DNA from: Cocos nucifera
Lineage: Eukaryota; Streptophyta; Magnoliopsida; Arecales; Arecaceae
DNA length: 64,000 bases
Assembly (NCBI GenBank): GCA_006176705.1
Contig: QRFJ01001017.1
Location: 1-64,000, forward strand
Reading direction: 5' to 3'
The notes under the pieces are model-generated. The model had not been told where the DNA came from, did not search any database, and saw only the letters and a program-made list of their open reading frames with translations. The position numbers and the translations under genes are program-made. Below are positions 26,701 through 38,554 of this stretch, in pieces (position 1 is the first letter of the stretch; each line of letters begins with the position of its first letter).

Positions 26701-26775
26701 TCCCACGGCCACGACAGCAATTCTTGCTTCATTTTTGACATGTAGGATCATCTCACCATCCCTCAGCCTCCTGCT
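23762..26775 (-). pseudogene. Family A copia pol of outer element (protease to RNase H)
   Basis: Read right to left: end of protease and pre-integrase (26751 down to about 26390, with 'YLWHLRLGHI'); integrase (to about 25590) with 'DDLSRYGYVYLM' and 'RSDRGGEY'-type segments; reverse transcriptase with 'KARVVAKGYSQHEGIDYQD' (25152-24943) and 'LYVDDILLIGND' (24834-24322); RNase H (24051-23821) with 'YCNNNGAIALVKE' and 'HIERRYHLIHDY'. Frames are broken between these blocks. The first integrase catalytic Asp is lost: HTDVCGP reads HTNVCGP at 26218-26220. In RNase H, YCDNN reads YCNNN. The gene is cut at 26775 by the inner element and continues as gag at 40599. Confidence 0.88.
26771..26775. repeat. 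Target duplication CTGCT, left copy (inner family A)
   Basis: CTGCT precedes LTR start TGTTAG at 26776. The right copy is CTACT at 40594-40598. Uninterrupted copies of the element read …cctc-ctgct-atcctc… here (reverse complement of 31826-31847), which confirms the site. Confidence 0.85.
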
Positions 26776-29034
26776 TGTTAGATATATGTGCCGTAGAAGT
26801 CAGAATTGGCTGACACTTGTAATACACTTCTAGGGGCAAAATTATAATTTTAACTAATATCAATAAAATGAGTTATTTTCTATCACATATGTGTATTTAG
26901 TGTCTGTGATACATCCTTTGAGTTAATGATAATGATAATTCATATTTTTAAGAGTTAAAAATTTAAGACATGAATAATCATTATTAACTCATAAAATGCT
27001 CTCGACCATAGGATCATCACGAGGATGGTGATTGATCTAGAAGGTTGGTGTACAATCGCTTCTCTTTAGTAGATGAGTCTTGAGTCTATGGTGTGGAGAC
27101 ACTGGAGCGAGAGTACAGGTACTTATTAGAGAATGAGGGCACTGAGCGTGACCACCTCGAGTAGTCATTAGGGAGTCTACTTTCTCGTCGATGACTGACT
27201 CGATACTGCAGTAGTGTATCTGGTTCTTTGATCTGAGGTGCATCGACAGTTCACCTTGAGGGTGTTATAGTTTGACTACACCATTGCTCGGTCTCCTAGC
27301 CATATGGAATCCTGAGGTGTATGTTGGCTATAGCATGTTCATTATAGGAACTGGATGGCATCAAGATGGAATCTATCTACCTCGGTGGTAGAGGAGCAGC
27401 CCTATGATAATCATGAGAATCAAGTCCAAAAGTCCATGGCCATGGCAGAGTGAAATAATAGAAAGAGTTTCTATTTAGATTTTCACATCGGATTCGAATC
27501 GAATGATTACATCATATGACAGAAACTAGGGTTTGACGAGTTTACCTTAACCCTAATCTAATCGGGGCTCAAGATAGAAGGACTTAATCACACAGGTAGC
27601 TACACCAAGAGGTTTGCATTAAGCTCTGATGGGTTGCCACCATATACTGCTAGGTGTCACTGATGGATTTTGGGAGCAATTAGAATGATTTAGATGATCG
27701 ATCATTCTAGATGTTTGAATCAGAAGAGTTCTGATCCATCGAAAGGAGTTTCAATGGTGTCGATGATAGAGATCATGACATATCCCATTACCATACAGAA
27801 CTGAACCTAACTGGGTCAGACAAATAAGGGTTTGAATCTGGTGAACATCAATTGAACTGATCCAATTCAATTGATCTGAATGAGATTCAATTAGGTTCAA
27901 GAAAATCATGCTAGCACTCGATTGAACCTAACATTCTCCTTTTGCTATCATAAATAAGTTGTCCTGACTGAGCCAAAGGAGTTTGTGCTTAATTAGAGGC
28001 CTTCATATGGTCTGACTGGAGGTTGTCCAAGTCAGAAAAGGTTGTCTTATTTTTGTAAGACATTACCTGCCATTTTTGGTCACCTGCCATTTCTTGTTCT
28101 TTGATTTTGGTCAAAAGTCTACCTTTGACTGGTCAAATATTGACCACTGATACTTTGACTTTTGACCACATGTCATACACCTATTGGAGAGCTGGTGGGG
28201 CCTATCCCCTGCCAGAACCTGGCAAGGAAGAGGGCGCACGCCACCCTTAGCGTGTGCCCAAGCTGGAGGCGCGCAGGAGTCCTGTTGGATAGTGGATTCT
28301 AATTAGAGTTCTCCTAAGAACCAACTTTGACAGGTCTTAGGCACCCTCTAAGGAGGAATCTAGGGGACTCTATTCCCAACAATCAGATTTAGATCTGATT
28401 TCATAAAGGGTTGTGATTGGTTGGGAAGAAGAGGAGTTGGATCACGCTTAGTCTATAAATAAGACCCTGCGCCCAACTCAAAGTATGTTTTGAATCACAA
28501 TTCGCCATGCCCCAAGGCTGCCTCTTTCCTCTTCCTCCATGCCAAACCCACCTTCTCCCTCTCCTCTCCACGTCCAAAAGAGTTTTGGAGCCTGGTTGTT
28601 GCGATCTAGATTAAAGAAAAGCGAGTAAAAGCTAGAAGGCTGCACTGCTGTAAAGGACGACTGCTGATTTTCAAAAGGAGTTTTTAAGATTCTTCAGATC
28701 AGATCCAGATTTGATTTTTGGAGACGTGATAGAGAAGAAGAGGATCTCTAGATCCAACCTGAGTGGATACTGATAGAGGCCAAGCACTTGCATGGCTAGA
28801 TCCAGAACCTTCCGCTGCATACAGGATCATCAATGGGTAACAGGATTACCCACATCAAGGTAAATTAAATATGATTTAATTTATCTAATTTTATTTTAAT
28901 TTCTAAAATAATAATAATTAGATCTAAAATATCTCAGATCTAATTAAAATCAAAGAGAAAAATTTTTGAAATATATCTCTTGATCCGATCCGATCTGAAC
29001 GGACCTGGTCTGAAAAATCAGAATTTTCCTTTCA
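26776..29034 (+). repeat. 5' LTR of inner family A element
   Basis: Starts TGTTAGATATATG and ends TTTCCTTTCA, 2,259 bp, followed at once by the primer binding site. It is collinear with the 3' LTR 38339-40593 (2,255 bp). It holds the U3 palindrome 26920-26990 and a TATA box at 28454-28461. Confidence 0.92.
28454..28461 (+). promoter_or_regulatory. TATA box of inner element 5' LTR
   Basis: TATAAATA followed by 'agaccctgcgcccaac', conserved in the family A LTRs. It would drive the genomic transcript of the element. Confidence 0.65.
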
Positions 29035-29036
29035 AC

Positions 29037-29048
29037 TGGTATCAGAGC
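29037..29048 (+). promoter_or_regulatory. Primer binding site, initiator tRNA-Met
   Basis: TGGTATCAGAGC, two bases after the LTR end. This is the standard plant copia primer site, complementary to the 3' end of initiator tRNA-Met. Confidence 0.95.
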
Positions 29049-30940
29049 CAAGGTTCTAAAAGTATTTAAATCTAATTTTAAATTTATTTTAATTAAAAAA
29101 TAAGTGATTTCAGATGTCACATGAGATGTGATCAGATCTGAAATTAGAAAAAAATAAAATTAAATGATTTGGATCTAAGATTACAAAATATGCATGACTA
29201 GTTGTAAAATAGAATAGTTCTATAAAATAGTCTTGCATGTTTTTGATTTAATCTGATTAAATCATATTTTAGATCTATTTATTTACTATTTTTTGATATT
29301 ATAATAATTATAATAACATCTAAAAAATAAGAAATAAAAATTATTTAATTTTAAATATCATATGAGATATGATTGATGCATGTCTAGAGTAGTTGTAGAA
29401 TAGTTCGACATAATTATCTAGATTAGAATTTATTTTGATTAAATTAATTTAAATCAAATTTTTTAGATTATTATGAGATAATTTAGATCTAAAAATATGC
29501 ATGATTCGATACATGAGATGTATGCAAAATATGCCATGATTAGATCTAATCTATATATGAGATATATGATATAGATCTAAAACTGTTTTGTAGTATTGCA
29601 TGTTCCTGATTAAGACGTTCCTCTTGGCCATCCGGTCATAAGAATGAAGAAGGGTTTAAAGACCCTCTCTTTCCATTCGATGGGGTGTTCTTATGATGTA
29701 TAGGGGTGCTGAGTGTTCGTCCTTAATCAGAATCCCAAAACTTACTTTCTGCAAAATCCTAGATCCTGAAACCCTAGAATTTATCGTGCATATTTTGTTA
29801 TGAACCCTACTTAATTAAAAATTAAGATTATGGAATATCAATTAGGTCTAAAATTGAGAATTTTAGATCTAAGACATATTCATAATACTGGGTTCGGGCT
29901 TGGGTAGCTCAATTAGGTCTAAGCGGTTAATCAAACCGAATCAAGAGTTGGTTAGATGGGATCAACAATGCTTAAATTGACCAGCCTAATAGGATTAAGT
30001 CTGGATCAAGATCGAGTCACGATCAAGCAAGATCTAATTAGGCTCAGAGGTTAGAGTTTGGATTATAGACTAACCTAATTGGTTCTAGCTCAACAATTTG
30101 GTGTCTATGGTAAGTTTGGCACATACGACGACTGGTTTTTAATTGGAAGCTACTCGACCTGAATGCGTTCTTGTACGAGTTAATGGCATATTTCTTCCAC
30201 CGATCTCACTTACCTGGCCATATCTGTTGACACAGTTCTGATCTGAGGTGGTCAATAATTCGAGCTAACCCATGCCACTAGGTTAGTCATAATTATTATG
30301 ACTATGACAAGTCTAGTTTAATGAGACCTGAATCAATTCTTCCTAAGAAAAGATTAAGTCTGAGGTCTTCTACCATTGTAGATGTGCGGGCCCTTCCGGG
30401 GTTGATTGTTCTCGGCTGGATACAGTGGCTCAGTTGCACCGGAAAGATGCAACCATGTCTATTAGGCATTGGATGCTATGGGTTGGAGGATGAGTTGGGC
30501 TCAATATTTTGGATACGGTGAGAGACTCAATTAGGAATCCAGTCTATGCAAATGGTGGGTCTGACTTAACTAAGGAGTGGATCAATATTCGGATACGGTG
30601 AGATTCATGAATTAGAGACCAAGTTTGGGTGGACCATGATTAGAGAATCATTGAACAAGAGTTGTTCACTCATTGGCTAACCCATCACCAATAACTGTTA
30701 GGTGAGGTGATGAGTCAGTTGGTGAGACCGCACCACCCACTAGAAATCATTAATCGTGGAGATTTTCGTATCTCTACAGAGGAAGTGTAGGGATCCGAGA
30801 AAATAGTGGGAGCTAATTTGTTTAAAAATAAAATTCCTAAACAAATTGGTCAAGTCAAAATTACAGTATCTAACTAGAATCTTTGACTCTCTACAGGAAA
30901 ATATCTGCGTCCAACCCATTGGCACGTATCCTAGACACAC
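29049..30940 (+). other. Long untranslated leader of family A
   Basis: About 1.9 kb lies between the primer site and gag, present collinearly in the outer element (43438-41561 on the minus strand). The first half is AT-rich. The second half (about 29600-30900) is of mixed composition, with several short open frames such as 30321-30521, none resembling a known protein. Dimerisation, packaging or translation signals would be expected here, but I cannot point to one. Confidence 0.7.
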
Positions 30941-31740
30941 ATAGACTGACTGGACCCAATTATAAAGATTGGCTTAGGAACTACAAAATTTTTTGGGTTC
31001 TGAGAAGTTAACCCATGTTTTGGACCAAGACCCTCCCACCTTACCAGCCCGTCCATCTATTGAACAGAGAGCGTCTCTGGAAAAATGGATAGACGAAGAT
31101 AATAAGGCCAGATATTATATGTTGGGCTCGATGTCTGATGAGCTCCAGCGCCAACATGAAGATATCGGGACTGCTCGCCAAATGTTGGCTCACCTACAGG
31201 AGATGTTTGGTGAACAGAGTCGCACAACCAAATATCAAGTCACGAAATGACTTTTTAAGGCTAAGATGCATGATGAGCAGTCAGTCCAAGATCACTGTCT
31301 GATGATGATCAAGGACTTGGAAGAGCTTGAGAAGCTCGGTGTGAAGTTGGACTTGGACCTGCAGAACGATATTATTCTGCAATCCTTGACTGATGCATAT
31401 GGGCAATTTATCATGAATTACCACATGCATAAACTTCAGAATTCCTTGGCCGAATTAATGAATATGTTGGTTACCACTGAGCTTTCTATGAAAGGTTCTA
31501 AAGGCTCAATTCTTGCTATGGAATGGACTTCTTCCAAAAGAAAGTCTTCTGGAAAGAAAAAAGTCTGTGAAAAAGCAGAAGGTGGAAGGATCAAAGAAGA
31601 AGAAGGCAGAGCCAAAGAAAAGGACCGATGTCAAAGAAAAGTATTTTCATTGCAACAATGACGGCCATTGGAAGCGGAACTGCCCTACTTACCTGGCCAC
31701 CCTGAAGAACAAGAAGGAAGGTCCTTCTGGAGGTATGCTC
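30941..31740 (+). pseudogene. Family A gag (capsid and zinc knuckle), inner element
   Basis: Gag forms the particle shell and binds element RNA. The sequence has 'LTGPNYKDWLRNYK' (30947 onward), then 'LEKWIDEDNKARYYMLGSMS' (30993-31250 block) and 'DIILQSLTDAYGQF' with 'SLAELMNMLVTTELSMKG' (31266-31500), the organisation of copia UBN2-type gag. It ends in a Lys-rich segment and a zinc knuckle at 31642-31683 (Y-F-H-C-N4-G-H-x4-C), where the first Cys is Tyr. Damage: an indel near 30990, an in-frame TGA at 31248-31250 where Arg (CGA) is likely original, and loss of one A in the A-run near 31556-31562 that shifts frame before the knuckle. Confidence 0.85.
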
Positions 31741-34348
31741 GTTATTGAGTCTAACCTTACGGTTTCTTCTGTATCTAGTTGGGTGCTTGACTCTGGTTCT
31801 AGTGCTCATCTGTGCACTTCCATGCAGGATCTTGAGGATAGCAGGAGGCTGAGGGATGGAGACATGATCCTACGTATCGGTAATGGAGCAAGAGTTGCTG
31901 CAGTAGCCGTGGGAACATACCCTCTTCAATTACCATCTGGTTTAGACTTAGTTTTGAAAGACTGTTATTTTGTGCCTGCAGCTAGCAGGAATTTGATTTC
32001 TGTTTCATGCTTAGCACAAGAAGGTTATGTGATCACCTTCTTTAAGGACCATTGTAACATTCTTTATGAAAGAAATAAAATTGCAAATGGTTTCCTTATT
32101 AATGGTCTTTATCAGCTACATATTGATGTACCTATTCTAACTATCGAGCAAAACGTGAATGCCAAATGACCTAGGGATAGTCCAAATGACAGATATCTAT
32201 GGCACCTGAGATTAGGTCATATAGTAGAAGATAGGATCAACAAATTGGAGAAAAATGGGCTATTGAGTCCGTTGACTTTCGAGTCATATCCAACTTGTGA
32301 ATCTTGTCTTCAAGGCAAAATGACTAAACTCCCTTTTGTAGGACATGGGGAAAGGGCCACAGATCTCCTTGCCCTAGTACATACTGATGTGTGCGGCCCA
32401 TTTGATGTGCCGACTAGAGGCAATTTTGTCTACTTCATTATCTTTACCGATGATCTATCTAGGTATGGATATGTGTATCTTATGAGACACAAGTCTGAAG
32501 CTTTTGAAAAGTTCAAAGAATTCAGACATGAAGTAGAAAAATAAACAAAAAAATTCATTAAGGTTCTTCGATCAGATCGAGGAGGTGAATACCTTAGCCG
32601 GGAATTCCTAGACTATTAAAGGAAAATGGCATAGTCTCTCAATGGATTCCACCAGGAACACCTCAACTCAACGGGATTTCAGAACGAAGAAATCGGATCC
32701 TATTGGATATGGTTCGATCCATGATGAGCTTCACAGACTTCTCAGATTTCCTTTGGGGACACTCATTGTTGACTTCAATTTATCTACTGAATAGGATTCC
32801 CTCTAAAATCATTTCTACCGCACCGTATGAGATATGGCATGGTAAGAAACCATGTCTGAGTCATCTCAGAATTTGGGGTTGTCCGGCTCATGTCAAAAGA
32901 CAATAAGCGGATAAGTTAGAGTTTAGGTCCTTCAGAGCTTGATTCATAGATATCCTAAAGAGTCATTAGGATACTATTTCTACATTCCGAAGACCACAAT
33001 TATTGTGAGTCGACAGCCATCTCTTGAAAATAGTTTATTCAAGAGAGCGGCATTGGAAGGCAAAATCAAGCTTGATGAGAAAGTCTCACAAGTACAACGA
33101 GCTAAGGACCAATTGGAATGAAATTAGGTTGAGCCAATAAGAACACTACCTCCTCCACCTCGTAGATCAGAAAGAGTTTTCCGTCCCCCTGAGAGATACT
33201 TAGGTATTATTTCTGAGAAAGTAGAGGAAACATTCCTCGTAGGTAATGGTGCTCATAGTGATGATCCCAAAACCTACAACAAAGCGATATCAGATATCGA
33301 CTCCGAGAAATGGCTAGAGGCAATGCAGTCAGAAATTGACTCGATGCACTCAAACCAAGTCTGGATCTTGGTAGATCCACCAGAAGGTATAGTATCTGTT
33401 GGGTGTAAATGGATCTTCAAGAGAAAGATTGGTGCAGATGGAAATGTGGAGACATTCAAGGCTAGACTAGTGGCAAAAGGTTATAGTCAACACAAAGGCA
33501 TTGACTATCAGGATACCTTTTCCCCAGTTGCTATGCTAAAATCCATCCGCACATTGCTTGCTGTTGCAGCCTATTTCGATTATGAAATATGAAAAATGGA
33601 CGTGAAAATGGCGTTCTTGAATGGATATCTTGAGGAAAATATCTATATAGAATAGCCGCTAGGTTTCACATCCAGTGATACTGATCACAAGGTTTGCAAG
33701 CTGCAAAGGTCCATATATAGACTTAAGCAAGCATCTCGGAGCTGGAACACTCGTTTCAATGATGTGATCAAAATGTTTGGTTTTATAAAAAATGAAGAGG
33801 AACCGTGTGTTTTCAAAATGGTTAGTGGGAGTGCTATTGTCTTCCTCGTATTGTACGTGGATGACATCCTCCTTACTGGGAATGATGTTCCCATGTTGAC
33901 AACAGTCAAATTATGGTTGTCCAAGGAATTCTAAAGACCTAGGCGAAGCATCCTTTATTCTAGGAATTAAGGTCTATAGGGATAGACCGAATAGGATGCT
34001 AGGACTTTCATAGAAGATGTACATAGAAGAAGTACTAAAGAGGTTTAGTATGGAAAACTCTAAGAGGGGATTAATACCCTTCAGACATGGTATTCATCTT
34101 TCCAAGAAGATGTGCCCCAGCACACCTGAGGAAATAGAACGTATGAGCAAGATCTCTTATTCTTCTACAATAGGGAGCCTCATGTATGCCATGCTATGTA
34201 CATGACCTGATATAGCCCATGCTGTGAGTGTCACAAGAAGATATCAGTCAAATCCAGGTGAAGAACACTAGACTTCTATGAAATGTACCTTAAGTACTTG
34301 AGAAGAACTAAGGATATGATGTTGGTCTTTGGTAATGGAGAACTCCAA
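31741..34348 (+). pseudogene. Family A pol of inner element, copy before the gap
   Basis: The protease active site DSGSSAH is at 31789-31809. Pre-integrase 'YLWHLRLGHI' is near 32196-32225. Integrase follows from 32245, with 'HTDVCGPFD', 'DDLSRYGYVYLM' and 'RSDRGGEY'. Reverse transcriptase starts near 33320 ('GCKWIFKRKIGADGN') and has YVDD at 33854-33865. The text breaks off at the N run in 'RRTKDMMLVFGNGEL', just before RNase H. There are many stops and indels: for example TAA near 32542, a deleted segment before 'DLGEAS' near 33933, and TGA at the CTRPD position (34203). It is more damaged than the copy after the gap. Confidence 0.87.
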
Positions 34349-35348
34349 NNNNNNNNNNNNNNNNNNNNNNNNNNNNNNNNNNNNNNNNNNNNNNNNNNNN
34401 NNNNNNNNNNNNNNNNNNNNNNNNNNNNNNNNNNNNNNNNNNNNNNNNNNNNNNNNNNNNNNNNNNNNNNNNNNNNNNNNNNNNNNNNNNNNNNNNNNNN
34501 NNNNNNNNNNNNNNNNNNNNNNNNNNNNNNNNNNNNNNNNNNNNNNNNNNNNNNNNNNNNNNNNNNNNNNNNNNNNNNNNNNNNNNNNNNNNNNNNNNNN
34601 NNNNNNNNNNNNNNNNNNNNNNNNNNNNNNNNNNNNNNNNNNNNNNNNNNNNNNNNNNNNNNNNNNNNNNNNNNNNNNNNNNNNNNNNNNNNNNNNNNNN
34701 NNNNNNNNNNNNNNNNNNNNNNNNNNNNNNNNNNNNNNNNNNNNNNNNNNNNNNNNNNNNNNNNNNNNNNNNNNNNNNNNNNNNNNNNNNNNNNNNNNNN
34801 NNNNNNNNNNNNNNNNNNNNNNNNNNNNNNNNNNNNNNNNNNNNNNNNNNNNNNNNNNNNNNNNNNNNNNNNNNNNNNNNNNNNNNNNNNNNNNNNNNNN
34901 NNNNNNNNNNNNNNNNNNNNNNNNNNNNNNNNNNNNNNNNNNNNNNNNNNNNNNNNNNNNNNNNNNNNNNNNNNNNNNNNNNNNNNNNNNNNNNNNNNNN
35001 NNNNNNNNNNNNNNNNNNNNNNNNNNNNNNNNNNNNNNNNNNNNNNNNNNNNNNNNNNNNNNNNNNNNNNNNNNNNNNNNNNNNNNNNNNNNNNNNNNNN
35101 NNNNNNNNNNNNNNNNNNNNNNNNNNNNNNNNNNNNNNNNNNNNNNNNNNNNNNNNNNNNNNNNNNNNNNNNNNNNNNNNNNNNNNNNNNNNNNNNNNNN
35201 NNNNNNNNNNNNNNNNNNNNNNNNNNNNNNNNNNNNNNNNNNNNNNNNNNNNNNNNNNNNNNNNNNNNNNNNNNNNNNNNNNNNNNNNNNNNNNNNNNNN
35301 NNNNNNNNNNNNNNNNNNNNNNNNNNNNNNNNNNNNNNNNNNNNNNNN
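34349..35348. other. Assembly gap (1,000 N)
   Basis: Exactly 1,000 unknown bases, a conventional placeholder length. The same pol segment is present on both sides, so true size and content are uncertain. Open frames that span it are artefacts. Confidence 0.99.
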
Positions 35349-38325
35349 ATGGAGCAAGAGTTGCTGCAGTAGCCGTGGGAACATACCCTCTTCGATTACC
35401 ATCTGGTTTAGACTTAGTTTTGAAAGACTGTTATTATGTGCCTGCAGCTAGCAGGAATTTGATTTCTGTTTCATGCTTAGCACAAGAAGGTTATGTGATC
35501 ACCTTCTTTAAGGACCATTGTAACATTCTTTATGAAAGAAATAAAATTGCAAATGGTTTCCTTATTAATGGTCTTTATCAGCTACATATTGATGTACCTG
35601 TTCTAACTATCGAGCAAAACGTGAATGCCAAACGACCTAGGGATAGTCCAAACGACAGATATCTATGGCACCTGAGATTAGGTCATATAGCAGAAGATAG
35701 GATCAACAAATTGGAGAAAAATGGGCTATTGAGTCCATTGACTTTGAGTCATATCCAACTTGTGAATCTCTTGTCTTCAAGGCAAAATGACTAAACTCCC
35801 TTTTGTTGGACATGGGGAGAGGGCCACAGATCTCCTTGCCCTAGTACATACTGATGTGTGCGGCCCATTTGATGTGCCGGCTAGAGGCAATTTTGTCTAC
35901 TTCATTACCTTTACCGATGATCTGTCTAGGTATGGGTATGTGTATCTTATGAGACACAAGTCTGAAGCTTTTGAAAAGTTCAAAGAATTCAGACATGAAG
36001 TAGAAAAAAACAAACTGGAAAAACCCATTAAGGTTCTTCGATCAGATCGAGGAGGTGAATACCTTAGCCGGGAATTCCTAGACTATCTTAAGGAAAAATG
36101 GCATAGTCTCTCAATGGACTCCACCAGGAACACCTCAACTCAACGGGGTTTCAGAATGGAGAAATCGGACTCTATTGGATATGGTTCGATCCATGATGAG
36201 CTTCACAGACCTCCCTGATTTTCTTTGGGGACACTCATTGTTAACTTCAATCTATCTACTGAATAGGGTTCCCTCTAAAACCGTTCCTACCACACCGTAT
36301 GAGATATGGCACGGTAAGAAACCAAGTCTGAGTCATCTCAGAATTTGGGGTTGTCCGGCTCATGTCAAAAGACAACAAGCGGACAAGTTAGAGTTTAGGT
36401 CCTTTAGAGCTCGATTCATAGGATATCCTAAAGAGTCATTAGGATACTATTTCTACATTCCAGAAGACCACAATGTGATTGTGAGTCGACATGCCATATC
36501 TTTCTTGAAAAATAGTTTATTCAAGATAGCGGCATTGGAAAGCAGATTAAGCTTGATGAGAAAGTCTCACAAGTAGAACGAGCTAAGGACCAAGTGGAAC
36601 CAAATCAGGTTGAGCCAATAAGAACACTACCTCCTCCACCTCGTAGATCGGAAAGAGTTTTCCCGTCCCCCTGAAAGATACTTAGGTATTATTTCAGAGG
36701 AAAGTAGAGGAAAATGTTCCTCGTAGGTAATGGTGCTCATGGTGATGATCCCAAAACCTACAACAATGAGGCGATATCAGATATCGACTCCGAGAAATGG
36801 CTAGAGGCAATGCAGTCAGAAATTGACTCGATGCACTCAAACCAAGTCTGGACCTTGGTAGATCCACCAGAAGGTATAGTACCTATTGGGTGTAAATGGA
36901 TCTTCAAGAGAAAGATTGGTGCAGATGGGAATGTGGAGACATTCAAGGCTAGACTAGTGGCAAAAGGTTATAGTCAACGCGAAGGCATTGACTATCAGGA
37001 TACCTTTTCCCCAGTAGCTATGCTAAAATCCATCCGCACATTGCTTGCTGTTGCAGCCTATTTCGATTATGAAATATGGCAAATGGACGTGAAAACGGCA
37101 TTCCTTAAATGGATATCTTGAGGAAGATATCTATATGGAACAGCCGCTAGGTTTCACATCCAGTGATACTGATCACAAGGTTTGCAAGCTGCAAAGGTCC
37201 ATATATGGACTTAAGCAAGCATCTCGGAGCTGGAACACTCGTTTCAATGATGTGATCAAAAAGTTTGGTTTCATCAAAAATGAAGAGGAACCATGTGTTT
37301 TCAAAAGGGTCAGTGGGAGCGCTGTTGTCTTCCTCGTATTGTACGTGGATGACATCCTCCTTATTGGGAATGATATTCCCATGTTGACATCAGTCAAGAT
37401 GTGGTTGTCCAAGGAATTCTCCATGAAAGACCTAGGTGAAGCATCCTTTATTCTAGGAATTAAGGTCTATAGGGATAGACCGAATAGGATGCTAGGACTT
37501 TCACAGAAGATGTACATAGAGGAAGTACTAAAGAGGTTTAGTATGGAAAACTCTAAGAGGGGATTAATACCCTTCAGACATGGTATTCATCTTTCCAAGA
37601 AGATGTGCCCCAGCACACCTGAGGAAATAGAACGCATGAGCAAGATCCCTTATGCTTCTGCAATAGGGAGCCTCATGTATGCCATGCTATGTACACGACC
37701 TGATATAGCCCATGCTGTGAGTGTCACAAGCAGATATCAGTCAAATCCAGGTGAAGAACACTGGACTTCTGTGAAATGTATCCTTAAGTACTTGAGAAGA
37801 ACTAAGGATATGATGTTGGTCTTTGGTAATGGAGAACTCCAAGTCCAGGGATACACAGACTCGGATTTCATGTCCGATATAGATGATCGAAAGTCGACAT
37901 CTGGAAGTCTGTTTGTGTGCAATGGTGGAGCTGTCAGCTGGAAGAGTTCCAAGCAAACTGTGATAGCAGATTCCACCATGGAAGCAGAATATATCGCTGC
38001 ATCAGAGGCTGCAAAGGAAGCATTCTGGTACAAGAAGTTTGCTGCAGAAATTGGAGTAATGCCATCAGATGCCATTCCTCTATACTGCGACAACAATGGC
38101 GCCATAGCCCTTGCTAAGGAGCCGAGGTCTCACCAGAAATCCAAGCACATTGAGCGGCGATACCACCTCATCCGCGATTACCTTCGAGAAGGGTTACGTT
38201 CGAGGTCAAGAGAGTCAACTCCACAGATAATGTGGCAGACCCACTTACAAAGCCGTTGGGCCAGCAGAAGATCGAAGCCCACCTTGAGAAGATGGGACTT
38301 AGACTTGTAGCCAATTGGCTTTAGG
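35349..38325 (+). pseudogene. Family A pol of inner element, copy after the gap
   Basis: Starts just after the protease active site ('GARVAAVAVGTYPL'). Pre-integrase 'YLWHLRLGHI' is near 35660; integrase 35787-36600 has HTDVCGPFD, 'DDLSRYGYVYLM', 'RSDRGGEY' and later 'SLLTSIYLLNRVPSK'. Reverse transcriptase runs 36830-37800, with 'KARLVAKGYSQREGIDYQD' and YVDD at 37342-37353. RNase H runs 37850-38200, with YTDSDF, 'MEAEYIAASEAAKE', 'YCDNNGAIALAKE' and 'HIERRYHLIRDY'. All catalytic motifs look intact. What breaks the gene is mostly one- or two-base indels (near 35744, 35766, 36003, 36093, 36664, 37106, 38183), several in homopolymers, so some may be sequencing errors. Confidence 0.9.
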
Positions 38326-38326
38326 A

Positions 38327-38338
38327 CAAGTGGGAGAT
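38327..38338 (+). other. Polypurine tract of inner element
   Basis: CAAGTGGGAGAT directly precedes the 3' LTR. The same tract is seen reversed at 23750-23761 and 61731-61742. Confidence 0.8.
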
Positions 38339-38483
38339 TGTTAGATATATGTGCCCTAGAAGCCAGAATTGGCTGACACTTGTAATACACTTCTAGGGGC
38401 AAAATTATAATTTTGACTAATAATCAATAAAATGGGTTATTTTCTATCACATATGTGTATTTAGTGTCTGTGATACATCCTTT

Positions 38484-38554
38484 GAGTTAATGGTAATGAT
38501 AATTCATATTTTCAAGAGTTGAAAATTTAAGACATGAATAATCATTATTAACTC
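38484..38554. repeat. Imperfect palindrome in family A U3
   Basis: The left arm starts GAGTTAATGGTAATGATAAT and the right arm ends ATAATCATTATTAACTC. The arms pair over roughly 24 bases. Between them TTTTCAAGAGTTGAAAA forms a second, inner hairpin. The same structure is found in the other family A LTRs that include this part (for example 26920-26990, 45579-45650, 61516-61586). Confidence 0.8.

Noticed and set aside
34283..35794. A 503-codon open frame across the gap
   Set aside because: It exists only because N bases contain no stop. The ends belong to different parts of pol.
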